Origin: DHVE2 group archaeon
GTDB taxonomy: Archaea > Thermoplasmatota > Thermoplasmata > Thermoplasmatales > Aciduliprofundaceae
Direction: 5' to 3'
Length of the DNA: 47,394 nt
NCBI GenBank assembly: GCA_027023265.1
Contig: JALVVV010000023.1
Location: 1 to 47,394, forward strand
In this document: piece by piece, positions 1 through 7,195 of the stretch
Layout of the letters: every line of letters begins with the position of its first letter
Numbering within the stretch: position 1 is the first letter of the stretch
Position numbers and translations under genes: made by a program
Notes under the pieces: generated by a model
The model's input: the letters and a program-made list of their open reading frames with translations, nothing else
Database searches by the model: none
What the model was told of the DNA's origin: nothing

Positions 1-76
1 AAAGCGGAATTCTCGTTCTCTTTAGCACTTTCAACCCTATCTTCACAATCTTTATCAAATCAAATTTCCTGCTCAT
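1..76 (-). CDS. IS transposase, N-terminal 25 codons (partial, runs off left edge)
   Basis: Reading leftward from ATG at 76, the frame stays open to the window edge. It encodes a basic N-terminus beginning MSRKFDLIKIVKIG and ending at IPL. Sixteen of its 25 residues match the dead copy at 3209-3352, whose longer frame continues with YWSKFSKKKFTIHQH. From memory, that N-terminal pattern resembles archaeal DDE transposases of the IS4/IS5 type; the exact family is inference. The catalytic domain lies outside the window. Confidence 0.6.
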   Translation of the reverse strand, partial: MSRKFDLIKIVKIGLKVLKRTRIPL

Positions 77-126
77 CCTTTATTAATCTCTCCTATTTTA
101 TTTTTGTGCAGGGTTTCAACCTGCCC
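1..126 (-). mobile_element. Left-edge insertion sequence, 5' end only
   Basis: This is the upstream end of an insertion sequence that runs off the left side of the window. It contains the transposase start and its upstream region, ending near a GGGTTTCAAC..CCC motif at about 111-126. The same layout (coding start, AT-rich leader, then GGGTTTCAAC..CCC) recurs at 3209-3402, which marks this as a repeated element rather than unique sequence. The two copies are clearly diverged, so they are related elements and not a recent duplication. Whether the element is intact cannot be told from this window. Confidence 0.7.
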
Positions 127-302
127 CCAACAACACCCGTGCTAAACTACGTTACACATTAAAATTAAACACCAAATACTGTTTAGAAATCTTAGAAAAA
201 TTGGTTTCGTGATACTGTTTAAATGTATCGTATTTATCGTGTAATATATGATCATAAAAAACACCTGTGCGTGTAACATTCACACTCATAAAATTTAGGA
301 AA

Positions 303-311
303 AGTTAAAGT
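303..311 (+). promoter_or_regulatory. TATA-like box of the pncA-pncB-pcp operon
   Basis: An AAGTTAAAG element is centred about 27 nt before the nicotinamidase ATG, the spacing expected if the transcript starts at or next to the start codon. No clear ribosome binding site lies in between. Confidence 0.4.
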
Positions 312-333
312 AAGTTCAGAGGGATACACAGAT

Positions 334-855
334 ATGATTGCCCTGATAATCGTGGATATGATACACGATTTCGTTGATGGAAAATTCGGGAACAAGAAAG
401 CAAAAAAAATCTCTGAAAAAATGGCAGAAATTTCTGATAGGTTTAGAAAGAGAGGGGATCTTGTGGTGTATCTAAAAGATTCTCATTCAAGCAGCGATGC
501 CGAGCTAAAGGTATGGGGCCAGCATGCCATGCGGGGCACATGGGGCTCGGAGATCGTAGAAGAATTAGCTCCAAAAGAGGAAGACATTGTGATTGAAAAA
601 AGTACTTACGACGGATTTCTTTTCACTGGCTTGCGGGACATCCTGAAGAACAAAAACGTGGAAGAAGTGTTTATTGTAGGTGTAGCAACAGACATCTGCG
701 TAATGCACACGGCCTTCGGGGCATTCGCCAGAGGATTTAAAGTTAATATAATAGAAGATTTATGCGCAGGAACGAGCGAAGAGGCGCACAACTGGGCTCT
801 GAATTACATGAAAAATATTTACGGTGCGAGAATTCTCAGGAGTGATGAGCTATGA
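334..855 (+). CDS. pncA: Nicotinamidase (isochorismatase-like cysteine hydrolase)
   Basis: Cytosolic enzyme of 173 aa that deamidates nicotinamide to nicotinate, the first step of NAD salvage. Isochorismatase-fold features are visible. The catalytic Asp is D8 (IIVDMIHDF), Lys is K89 (IEKSTYDGF) and Cys is C122 (GVATDICVMH). The metal site D49-x-H51 with H64 is that of nicotinamidases rather than of generic isochorismatases. It is first in its operon and overlaps the nicotinate phosphoribosyltransferase gene by an ATGA junction. That coupling strongly supports nicotinamide as substrate. Length is normal for archaeal PncA. Confidence 0.88.
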   Translation: MIALIIVDMIHDFVDGKFGNKKAKKISEKMAEISDRFRKRGDLVVYLKDSHSSSDAELKVWGQHAMRGTWGSEIVEELAPKEEDIVIEKSTYDGFLFTGLRDILKNKNVEEVFIVGVATDICVMHTAFGAFARGFKVNIIEDLCAGTSEEAHNWALNYMKNIYGARILRSDEL

Positions 856-2018
856 GATTCCACATGGCAAACGAGGAAGAGATAAAAAACGGGCTTACCA
901 CCGACATCTATTTCCAGAGAACAAAGGAAATCCTGGAAAAAATAGGAAAAGAAATTAGAGTTTACGCGGAGTTCACGGTGATGAATCCCCCATACGATTG
1001 GACCGTTTTTGCGGGATTAGAAGAAGTTCTGCACCTCATGGAAGGAAAGAACGTGAACATATACGCGCTCCCTGAAGGCACTGTATTTCCACGGAGAGAT
1101 TATCGCGGATACCCAATTCCGGTGATGGCAATAGAGGGTGATTACAAAGAATTCGCAGTGTTTGAAACTCCCATACTGGGGTTCATATGCCAGGCCTCAG
1201 GGATTGCAACAAAGACTGCGAGGATAAGAATCGCCGCAGGCCAGAAGACCCTTCTCTCTTTTGGCGTTAGGAGAATGCACCCGGCAATAGCGCCCCTAAT
1301 CGACAGGGCATCCTACATAGGAGGTTGCGATGGAGTCTCGAGCATTCTTGGCGCGGAGCATATAGGCAAAGAGCCAAGCGGCACAATGCCACACGCTCTT
1401 ATCTTAACGCTGGGCGAGGAGAAGGCGTGGGAGTACTTCGACGAGTTCATCTCGGAGAATGTACCCCGAATTGCTCTAATAGACACATTCGGAGACGAGA
1501 AATTCGAAGCAATAAAGGCGGCGGAGATAATAAAAGACTTGAAAGCAATTCGTCTGGATACACCGTCGTCACGCAGAGGTAGATTCGAAGATATAATAAG
1601 AGAGGTTCGCTGGGAACTGGATATTAGGGGACATAAGGATATTGGCATTATTGTATCTGGAGGGCTTGACGAGGACTCCGTGAAAAATCTAAAAGATATA
1701 GTGGACGGATTCGGAGTTGGAACCTCGATAAGCAACGCTAAAACGATAGATTACGCAATGGACATCGTGGAAGTGGATGGCAAACCATTAGCCAAGAAGG
1801 GCAAGTTCAGCGGGAGAAAAAAAGTGTATCGCTGCAAGGGCTGCGGAGAATTCATAGTGAGTTATGAAGAAGTGGATAAATGCAAGGTCTGTGGAGGAGA
1901 AGTAGAAGAGGTGTTAAAGCCCGTGATGAAAGACGGAAAAATAGTGGGAGAATATCCGAAGGAGGATGAGATAAGAAACTACGTGATGGAGCAGCTGAAG
2001 CGCTATGATAGTGATTAG
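852..2018 (+). CDS. pncB: Nicotinate phosphoribosyltransferase with C-terminal zinc ribbon
   Basis: Protein of 388 aa that joins nicotinate to PRPP to give nicotinate mononucleotide, using the product of the preceding nicotinamidase. The core resembles the archaeal Thermoplasma-type nicotinate phosphoribosyltransferase: an N-terminal sandwich domain, then a TIM-like barrel including VSGGLDEDSVKNL and GFGVGTSIS. A short C-terminal zinc ribbon carries two CxxC pairs at about residues 327-330 and 345-348. The start overlaps the stop of pncA (ATGA). A second in-frame ATG four codons on (MANEEE) is possible. The gene overlaps the next one by 14 nt, so all three are probably co-transcribed. Confidence 0.88.
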   Translation: MRFHMANEEEIKNGLTTDIYFQRTKEILEKIGKEIRVYAEFTVMNPPYDWTVFAGLEEVLHLMEGKNVNIYALPEGTVFPRRDYRGYPIPVMAIEGDYKEFAVFETPILGFICQASGIATKTARIRIAAGQKTLLSFGVRRMHPAIAPLIDRASYIGGCDGVSSILGAEHIGKEPSGTMPHALILTLGEEKAWEYFDEFISENVPRIALIDTFGDEKFEAIKAAEIIKDLKAIRLDTPSSRRGRFEDIIREVRWELDIRGHKDIGIIVSGGLDEDSVKNLKDIVDGFGVGTSISNAKTIDYAMDIVEVDGKPLAKKGKFSGRKKVYRCKGCGEFIVSYEEVDKCKVCGGEVEEVLKPVMKDGKIVGEYPKEDEIRNYVMEQLKRYDSD

Positions 2019-2580
2019 CGGATTTGGACCGTTTGGGAGATTCGATGTCAATCCATCATGGGAAGCTGCTAAAAATATAGATTCAGCAAAGAAATTTTTG
2101 GTTCCTGTAACCTACAGAGAGGCAAAAGAATACGCCGAGAAGATTATTGATTTAAGACCTGATGCAGTTATTGCCCTTGGACTTAGCGCATCATCTAAAG
2201 AATTCAGAGTTGAAAAAGTTGCAATAAATGTAATGTATGCTAAAATACCCGATAACGAAGGGGTTATTGCAAAAGGCGAGAAAATTTTTAATGATGGAGA
2301 GAACTGCTATTTTTCAAATGTACCTGTGTTTGAGCTTGTTACTTATTTGAATTCTGAAGGAGTACCTGCAATTCCCTCATTTTCCGCGGGTGCTTACATT
2401 TGCAATGCATTTTATTACTCTCTCCTTTACTTCCGCGAAAAAAAGAATTGTAACGCAAAAATAGTATTTGTACACGTACCCCCCTCGAAAGAAATAAGCG
2501 ACAAAGGATGGAAAATGAAAGATATATACTCCGGCGTTAAAAAGATAGTTGAGTTTACTTCCCGCCTCTCCTCTCTTTAG
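2005..2580 (+). CDS. pcp: Pyrrolidone-carboxylate peptidase (pyroglutamyl peptidase I)
   Basis: Cysteine peptidase of 191 aa (family C15) that removes N-terminal pyroglutamate from peptides in the cytosol. The N-terminal signature [16 protein letters not shown] is clear. The catalytic Cys is C133 in [10 protein letters not shown] and the His is H157 in FVHVPPSK. The Glu is probably in the [11 protein letters not shown] segment, aligned by position. The length is slightly short of the usual 200-215 aa but complete. It overlaps the end of pncB by 14 nt. Its own 3' end overlaps, tail to tail, the L40e gene on the other strand. Confidence 0.85.
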   Translation: MIVISGFGPFGRFDVNPSWEAAKNIDSAKKFLVPVTYREAKEYAEKIIDLRPDAVIALGLSASSKEFRVEKVAINVMYAKIPDNEGVIAKGEKIFNDGENCYFSNVPVFELVTYLNSEGVPAIPSFSAGAYICNAFYYSLLYFREKKNCNAKIVFVHVPPSKEISDKGWKMKDIYSGVKKIVEFTSRLSSL

Positions 2581-2704
2581 CCTTAGGACGAAGTCCCTTA
2601 TATCCACATCTCCTACACCGAGTTGCATTTGGGGGATTGCGGGCATGGCATTTCATACATATCTTCTTGTTAAGCAACCTATCAACAGCTTCTTGGAATG
2701 TCAT
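2555..2704 (-). CDS. rpl40e: Ribosomal protein eL40 (L40e)
   Basis: A 49-aa basic zinc-ribbon protein of the large ribosomal subunit, found by translating the minus strand directly. The protein reads [14 protein letters not shown], then a ribbon with CMKC and CRRC pairs at residues 16-19 and 29-32, and ends KAKERRGGK, as in archaeal L40e. A TTAAATAA box 25 nt before the ATG suggests a leaderless mRNA. The last 26 nt overlap the end of the convergent pcp gene. It is easily missed by length-filtered gene callers. Confidence 0.92.
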   Translation of the reverse strand: MTFQEAVDRLLNKKICMKCHARNPPNATRCRRCGYKGLRPKAKERRGGK

Positions 2705-2725
2705 AAGGATGAGATATCCGTCGAT

Positions 2726-2733
2726 TATTTAAG
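2726..2733 (-). promoter_or_regulatory. TATA box of the L40e gene
   Basis: TTAAATAA on the minus strand is centred about 25 nt before the L40e ATG, a leaderless-type spacing. Confidence 0.5.
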
Positions 2734-3179
2734 TGTTGCGGCATTTATGATTCCCGGTGATATTAGATAAAAAAGATGTGTGTAATAGGTATTCAAATAT
2801 TTTCCGTATTACTTGCGTCCATGGTTAAATATATCAGATGAATTTAGAGTAATCTCCAGAGAAAAACAGAGAGATTAAATATAAAGATGGCAAGAGTGCA
2901 GATTAGGCATTAGTGATTTAGGATATATTGAAAAATAATAAAAGATGTAATCCTTCAACCACTCTTTCGAAGTCACCACCACTATCTCTTTTTAAGAATT
3001 ATTATAATATGAAAACCGCTCAATTACATCTCTGGTGAAAACACTGTCATCACTAATGAACCCATACCCAAACCAATCAACACCTTTCTGCTTTTCATTT
3101 TTTCACCCCTATAATTTTACTCAGCAATCCATTCTTCCCCATAAAGTAGTACTGCGTGCCACTTATTAACCATTACAAT
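2734..3179. other. AT-rich intergenic stretch without a convincing gene
   Basis: About 450 nt between the L40e promoter and an IS remnant. No long frame, tRNA or clear structured RNA was seen. The only notable item is a 24-codon signal-peptide-like frame on the minus strand at 3024-3098, listed separately. The neighbouring IS fragment suggests the stretch is decayed sequence. Confidence 0.5.
3024..3098 (-). pseudogene. Possible remnant: 24-codon signal-peptide-like frame
   Basis: The minus strand carries a strong ribosome binding site (GGGGTGA) five to six nt before ATG. A short frame of lysine/arginine-rich start and hydrophobic core follows (MKSRKVLIGLGMGSLVMTVF), then a stop after SPEM. 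This looks like the first codons of an exported or membrane protein whose remainder is lost. It could also be a genuine tiny peptide or chance. Confidence 0.25.
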
Positions 3180-3402
3180 GGTAATGCACCACCCCTATTT
3201 TCAACATACTACTCAAGCACTATCAGCATGATGTGCTGGTGTATCGTGAATTTCTTTTTCGAAAATTTACTCCAGTAAAGTGGAATATTCGCTCTCTTCA
3301 TCACTTTTTGCCCTATCTTTACAACATTGTATATGTCTAACTTCCTGCTCATCTTTTATTAATCACCACTATTTTATTTTTATGTGGGGTTTCAACTTAC
3401 CC
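3180..3402 (-). mobile_element. Degenerate insertion-sequence fragment
   Basis: The fragment is related to the element at 1-126. It keeps the GGGTTTCAAC..CCC end (about 3387-3402), the AT-rich leader and about 50 codons of transposase, then decays. Its outer end lies about 15 nt from the TATA box of the RNase P RNA gene, so the insertion stopped just short of an essential promoter. No matching right end is visible. Confidence 0.6.
3209..3352 (-). pseudogene. Transposase N-terminal fragment, interrupted by a stop
   Basis: ATG at 3352 opens a 47-codon frame (MSRKLDIYNVVKIGQKVM ... YWSKFSKKKF ... HHIML-like end IVLE) that stops at TAG. After the stop the same frame continues briefly as YVENRGGALPL before another stop. 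This suggests a glutamine codon (CAG) mutated to TAG, as expected for a dead gene. All catalytic residues of a DDE transposase are missing. The N-terminus shares 16 of its first 25 residues with the frame at the left edge. Confidence 0.6.
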
Positions 3403-3416
3403 AGAATTCCAAAATA

Positions 3417-3426
3417 TTTAAATATA
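3417..3426 (+). promoter_or_regulatory. TATA box of the RNase P RNA gene
   Basis: TTTAAATATA is centred about 25 nt before the first paired base of the RNA, the usual archaeal spacing to a transcription start. Confidence 0.6.
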
Positions 3427-3445
3427 TGTAAAAATCACAAGTGAG

Positions 3446-3745
3446 GGGTCAAGAGCCAGAAAGCGGCCACGGACCCATCGCGGTCTGAGGAAAGTCCCCC
3501 CTCCTTCGGGCAGCCGGCCCCGCGCAAGCGGGGGTCCCGAGAGGGACGGCAACGGAGCAGAAACGACACAGCCCGCGGGGCAGGATGATTCCCTGAGGAT
3601 GACGTTCCCGCAGGATTTGGTGAAACGGCCGACCCCGGCGGAGCAAGCCCGAGCAGCGCCAGTGAGTTGCCCGACGAGGCGCAGGTAGGGTGCATAGTCA
3701 GATGCCGCTTGAAACAGAAGGGGGCTTACTCCTGGCACTTGGCCC
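3446..3745 (+). ncRNA. rnpB: RNase P RNA (archaeal type A)
   Basis: Catalytic RNA of ribonuclease P, which removes 5' leaders from pre-tRNAs. The universal 5' motif GAGGAAAGTCCCCCC (from about 3487) and the 3' motif ACAGAAGGGGGCTTACTCC (from about 3713) are both present. They would form helix P4. The two ends pair as P1: the 14 nt from 3446 are complementary to the last 14 nt, with one A-A mismatch and one U-G pair. GC content is far above the surroundings, as expected for a thermophile's structured RNA. Frames read through it are spurious. A protein subunit, Rnp1, is encoded at 44275-44559. Confidence 0.95.
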
Positions 3746-3758
3746 AAAAATAAAAAAA
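3746..3758 (-). terminator. Oligo-T terminator of the NCS2 permease gene
   Basis: On the minus strand the permease stop is followed at once by T7, one A, then T5. Such a tract ends archaeal transcripts. It would stop leftward transcription before it runs antisense into the RNase P RNA. Confidence 0.5.
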
Positions 3759-5120
3759 TTAAAGACTTAACCAGATAAAATACGCTGCAAAAACTATGGC
3801 CAAGATGTACATTATCCAGCTTATATCTCTGTACTTCTTAGTTGCAAGTTTTACCACCACGTACGTTATTATACCCGCACCTATGCCATCCGATATGCTG
3901 TACGTGAAGGGCATAGTTATCAGAGTAAAGAATGCAGGTATGAATTCAGAGTAATCTTTGAAGTCAATATTAGATAGGTTACCCATCATGAATAAACCAA
4001 CTAAAATAAGCGCTGGAGCAGTGGCTGCGGCAGGTACCAGAGCCACGATAGGAGTTATGAAAAGGCCTATCATGAACAAAGATGCCACCACCAGGCTCGT
4101 GAACCCGGTTCTTCCTCCTTCCTCCACTCCAGAAGCGCTTTCTATGTATGTGGTGACCGTCGAGGTTCCCATTAGCGCACCGAAAGTCGTGCCCAGTGCA
4201 TCCGTAAGAAGCATTCTCGTTAGTGATTTTTTTGGAATATTGCCCTTTTTATCCAAATCACCCACCTTCGCAGATAAACCGGTGACCGTCCCGAGGGTAT
4301 CGAAGAAATCAACCATGAAAAACGCAAAAATCACGCCCAAAGCGCCGGCGTTTATCAAACCCTGAAAGTCCATATGCAGTGCTATTGGTGCCGGGGACGC
4401 TGGAAGAGACACTAAAGTAGAAGGCAAAGAAAAACCTGAGGGATACAGCACCTTCGCAGCAGAGGGGTCGTAATAGCTCCACACCACAGCAATAAGCGTG
4501 CTTGAGAGAATGCCCCAGAGGAGAGCACCTTTAACACGATTAACAAAGAATACTATCGTTATGAACAGCCCCGCGAGGGCAACAAGGGCATCAGGAGCAA
4601 GAAGATTACCCATGGCTATCAACGTGGCTGGATTACCCACAACGATATGCGCATTTTCCAGGCCAATTATGGACAGAAACAGCCCGATGCCAGCACCTAT
4701 TGAGTACTTCAAGTTCCGCGGAAAAGAATTGGCAATTAAAGTTCTAACATTCGTGACAGAGAGCAATATGAAAATTAAACCTTCAACAAACACTGCTGCA
4801 AGGGCAACCTGCCATGAATAACCCATGGTGAGCACAACGCTGTATGCAAAGTAAGCATTGAGACCCATGCCTGGTGCCAGTGCGTAGGGCTTGTTCGCGT
4901 AAAGCCCCATAATTATAGTGGCAAATGCCGTTGCGATAACAGTGGTAGTAACGAGGGGTGCAAAGGGCATTCCCGTGTTACTCAAAATAGCAGGATTTAC
5001 GAAGATTATGTAGGCCATGGTCATAAACGTTGTTATTCCCGCCATCGCTTCAACTTTGATAGAAGAGCCTCTCTCAGTTATCCCGAAAAACCGGTCTATC
5101 TTATCGGCTATAGCACTCAT
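3759..5120 (-). CDS. NCS2-family purine permease (AzgA-like)
   Basis: Membrane transporter of 453 aa with about 12-14 hydrophobic segments, probably importing adenine, guanine or hypoxanthine with protons. The N-terminus (FFGITERGSSIKVEAMAGITTFMTMAYIIFVNP) and the LAPGMGLNAYFAY and GTSTVTTYIES motifs are those of the AzgA branch. Uracil/xanthine carriers look different. The exact substrate cannot be read from sequence. A TTTAAT box lies about 25 nt before the ATG. It is a single-gene unit, tail to tail with rnpB. Confidence 0.82.
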   Translation of the reverse strand: MSAIADKIDRFFGITERGSSIKVEAMAGITTFMTMAYIIFVNPAILSNTGMPFAPLVTTTVIATAFATIIMGLYANKPYALAPGMGLNAYFAYSVVLTMGYSWQVALAAVFVEGLIFILLSVTNVRTLIANSFPRNLKYSIGAGIGLFLSIIGLENAHIVVGNPATLIAMGNLLAPDALVALAGLFITIVFFVNRVKGALLWGILSSTLIAVVWSYYDPSAAKVLYPSGFSLPSTLVSLPASPAPIALHMDFQGLINAGALGVIFAFFMVDFFDTLGTVTGLSAKVGDLDKKGNIPKKSLTRMLLTDALGTTFGALMGTSTVTTYIESASGVEEGGRTGFTSLVVASLFMIGLFITPIVALVPAAATAPALILVGLFMMGNLSNIDFKDYSEFIPAFFTLITMPFTYSISDGIGAGIITYVVVKLATKKYRDISWIMYILAIVFAAYFIWLSL

Positions 5121-5154
5121 CGCGGGATTATGAAAAGGGGATATTAAATAATTA

Positions 5155-6897
5155 TCATAAACCCCAGTAAGACTTCTCCCTTCTCTTTATCCGGGCAATT
5201 TCTTCCAGAACCTCCCGGTCCTCATAACTAAGCTCCATCCTGAAAAGCTTACGAGCATCCTCTTCTGGAATATCAATGTAGTATATTTCATCAGCCTTCA
5301 TTTGCCTTCCTATGGTTACACCCTCAATTGCCACCGCCACTTCCTCGCCCATTATTGCTTCAGTAACGTTATTCTCACCGTTTCTTATGCTCTTTATGCG
5401 CCCAACCACGCGGCCGTCCTCTCGTAATATTCTTTGCCCAATACGTATGCGACCCCCCAAAACTCTCACGCCAACAATGGCTGGCTTACTGAGGCGAAAT
5501 ATGTACTCCGGGAGAACGCGGAACTTGCCCGGGAATGTTATTTCCATTCTCTTTTCTCGTTCCATCTCCCTTTTCTTATCATCCTGCCACTTTTTATAGT
5601 CCTCTACAATCTGATAAATAACACGGTCAATGAAAATGTTTATTTTTTCAGACTCCTGCTGTGCGTCCGGAAGAACGCGTACATTGAAGCCAAGTATGAC
5701 ACGATAAAGGGGATTCTGTATGGTCGCAGCCTCCACTATATCCCTCTTGGAAATGTCCCCTATATCTGCCTTTTTAATGGGTATTCCCTCCTGCTCAAGT
5801 TCGTAAGCAAGTGCTTCCAGAGAGCCAAGGGCATCTGCCTTGATTATCACCCCTTCCTCGCTCGTCTTTATATTTATGTTTGTCTCCTGACGCACTCTCC
5901 TGATAACCTCATCTACATTCTGATTAGCAACAATTACAGGAGAACCGGCAAGAGCACTTTCCAGATTTGGTGCCGCAATTTTTATTCCCGCAGCTGCATG
6001 AACCTCATTCACGCTCAAGAATCTATCGCGAGGGTCCCGCATCTCATCCAGGGGCTTGGGTTTTAATATGGCCTTTATCTTTGTAACAATTGGTTCCGTG
6101 GAACTGCCAACCACGATGGTATCGCCCTTTCTGAAAGTACCGGAATAGACAATCACATCAATAGTTTTACCAAGCCCACGTTCTTCCTTTACTTCCAGCA
6201 CGGTGCCCTCTCCTGGACCATCCTCAGTTTTTAGATTCTGCTCTAAAAATCTCTGGGCAAGCCCCACTAATATGAGAAGAAGATCCGCAACGCCAACTCC
6301 CATCTTGGCACTCATGGGCACTATTGCTATATTCTGCGTAAAATCGGATATGCGATCGTATCGCTCAGATGAAAATCCAAACTCATAAAGTTTTTCAACA
6401 ATCTTGTATATCTTCTCATCAACTGCCTCCTTTACCCTGTCCTTCTGCTTCTGATACGCTATTATAAATGCCTCGTCTTCCCCGCTTTTCCAGCCGCTTA
6501 TCCTATCTATTTTGTTGGCTGCAATCACGAAAGGGGTCTTGTAGCGCCTGAGTATGTTTATTGACTCTACAGTCTGAGGCATAATACCCTCATTTATATC
6601 TATAACCAAAACGGCCAGGTCTGCAAGGGCTCCTCCCCTCGCCCGCAGGGTAGTAAATGCCTCGTGACCCGGCGTGTCTATGAATAGCAATCCCGGTACC
6701 CTGAATTTCTTTCCTTTCATAAGCGGACCGCATATACGGTAAATATCGTCTATGGGTACCTCAGTGGCCCCAATATGCTGAGTGATTGCTCCCGCCTCTC
6801 TCTTAACAACCGCCGTGCCGCGTATTCTATCTAAAAGAGTGGTCTTACCGTGATCAACATGACCTAAAACGCTAACTATGGGCTGCCGAATATTCAT
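5155..6897 (-). CDS. infB: Translation initiation factor aIF5B (IF2-like GTPase)
   Basis: GTPase of about 580 aa that promotes ribosomal subunit joining at initiation. G-motifs in order: G1 GHVDHGKT, switch region GAITQHIGATEV, G3 DTPGHEAF, G4 AANKID and G5 SAK. Beta-barrel domains and the C-terminal a/eIF5B domain follow. The start is placed at MNIRQPIVSVLGHVDHGKTT because family members begin there and a TTTTAATTA box lies 27 nt upstream. The frame could also begin 19 codons earlier at 6954, where ATG overlaps the stop of the upstream gene. No intein is present. Confidence 0.92.
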   Translation of the reverse strand: MNIRQPIVSVLGHVDHGKTTLLDRIRGTAVVKREAGAITQHIGATEVPIDDIYRICGPLMKGKKFRVPGLLFIDTPGHEAFTTLRARGGALADLAVLVIDINEGIMPQTVESINILRRYKTPFVIAANKIDRISGWKSGEDEAFIIAYQKQKDRVKEAVDEKIYKIVEKLYEFGFSSERYDRISDFTQNIAIVPMSAKMGVGVADLLLILVGLAQRFLEQNLKTEDGPGEGTVLEVKEERGLGKTIDVIVYSGTFRKGDTIVVGSSTEPIVTKIKAILKPKPLDEMRDPRDRFLSVNEVHAAAGIKIAAPNLESALAGSPVIVANQNVDEVIRRVRQETNINIKTSEEGVIIKADALGSLEALAYELEQEGIPIKKADIGDISKRDIVEAATIQNPLYRVILGFNVRVLPDAQQESEKINIFIDRVIYQIVEDYKKWQDDKKREMEREKRMEITFPGKFRVLPEYIFRLSKPAIVGVRVLGGRIRIGQRILREDGRVVGRIKSIRNGENNVTEAIMGEEVAVAIEGVTIGRQMKADEIYYIDIPEEDARKLFRMELSYEDREVLEEIARIKRREKSYWGL

Positions 6898-6953
6898 ACT
6901 AACCCGCATGATACGTGCATAATTAAAACTTCTCATAAGTTTATGACGGGGCA

Positions 6954-7148
6954 TTAATACTTGCTCAAATAATAAATTAAGAACGCCGCGGAGCCGGCAA
7001 CAAGAAGAAGAGATAGCAATTGAAAACGCCTTTTCCGGACAGATTCGTCACTCCCCCTAATTTCGTTGAGCAAAAGCAGAATTGCAACTATGAAGAAATA
7101 CACGGCGAATATAAGGTCAAACAACCCGTACCATCGAGAATACAACAT
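6954..7148 (-). CDS. Small membrane protein, two predicted TM helices
   Basis: A 64-aa protein of unknown function. It has hydrophobic segments at about residues 9-27 (LIFAVYFFIVAILLLLNEI) and 44-61 (LLSLLLVAGSAAFLIYYL), joined by a charged loop (RGSDESVRKRRF). Positive charge there suggests the loop faces the cytosol. A TTTTATC element 27 nt before the ATG supports a real leaderless gene. The stop overlaps the first possible infB start (TAATG). Confidence 0.6.
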   Translation of the reverse strand: MLYSRWYGLFDLIFAVYFFIVAILLLLNEIRGSDESVRKRRFQLLSLLLVAGSAAFLIYYLSKY

Positions 7149-7195
7149 AAATACATATAGGCATCATACAGATAAAATTATCGAAAATTGAAAAA

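Noticed and set aside
271-288. Imperfect palindrome GTGTAACATTCACAC before pncA
   Set aside because: Too short and imperfect to call an operator; no second copy was seen.
2549-2770. Plus-strand 73-aa frame after pcp
   Set aside because: It is the shadow of the L40e gene on the other strand.
3418-3747. Three long minus-strand reading frames (65-109 aa)
   Set aside because: They run antisense through the GC-rich RNase P RNA; their protein sequences are low-complexity Pro/Gly/Arg and match no family.
5434-6066. Plus-strand 210-aa frame inside infB
   Set aside because: Antisense to a conserved GTPase; no ribosome binding site or family match.
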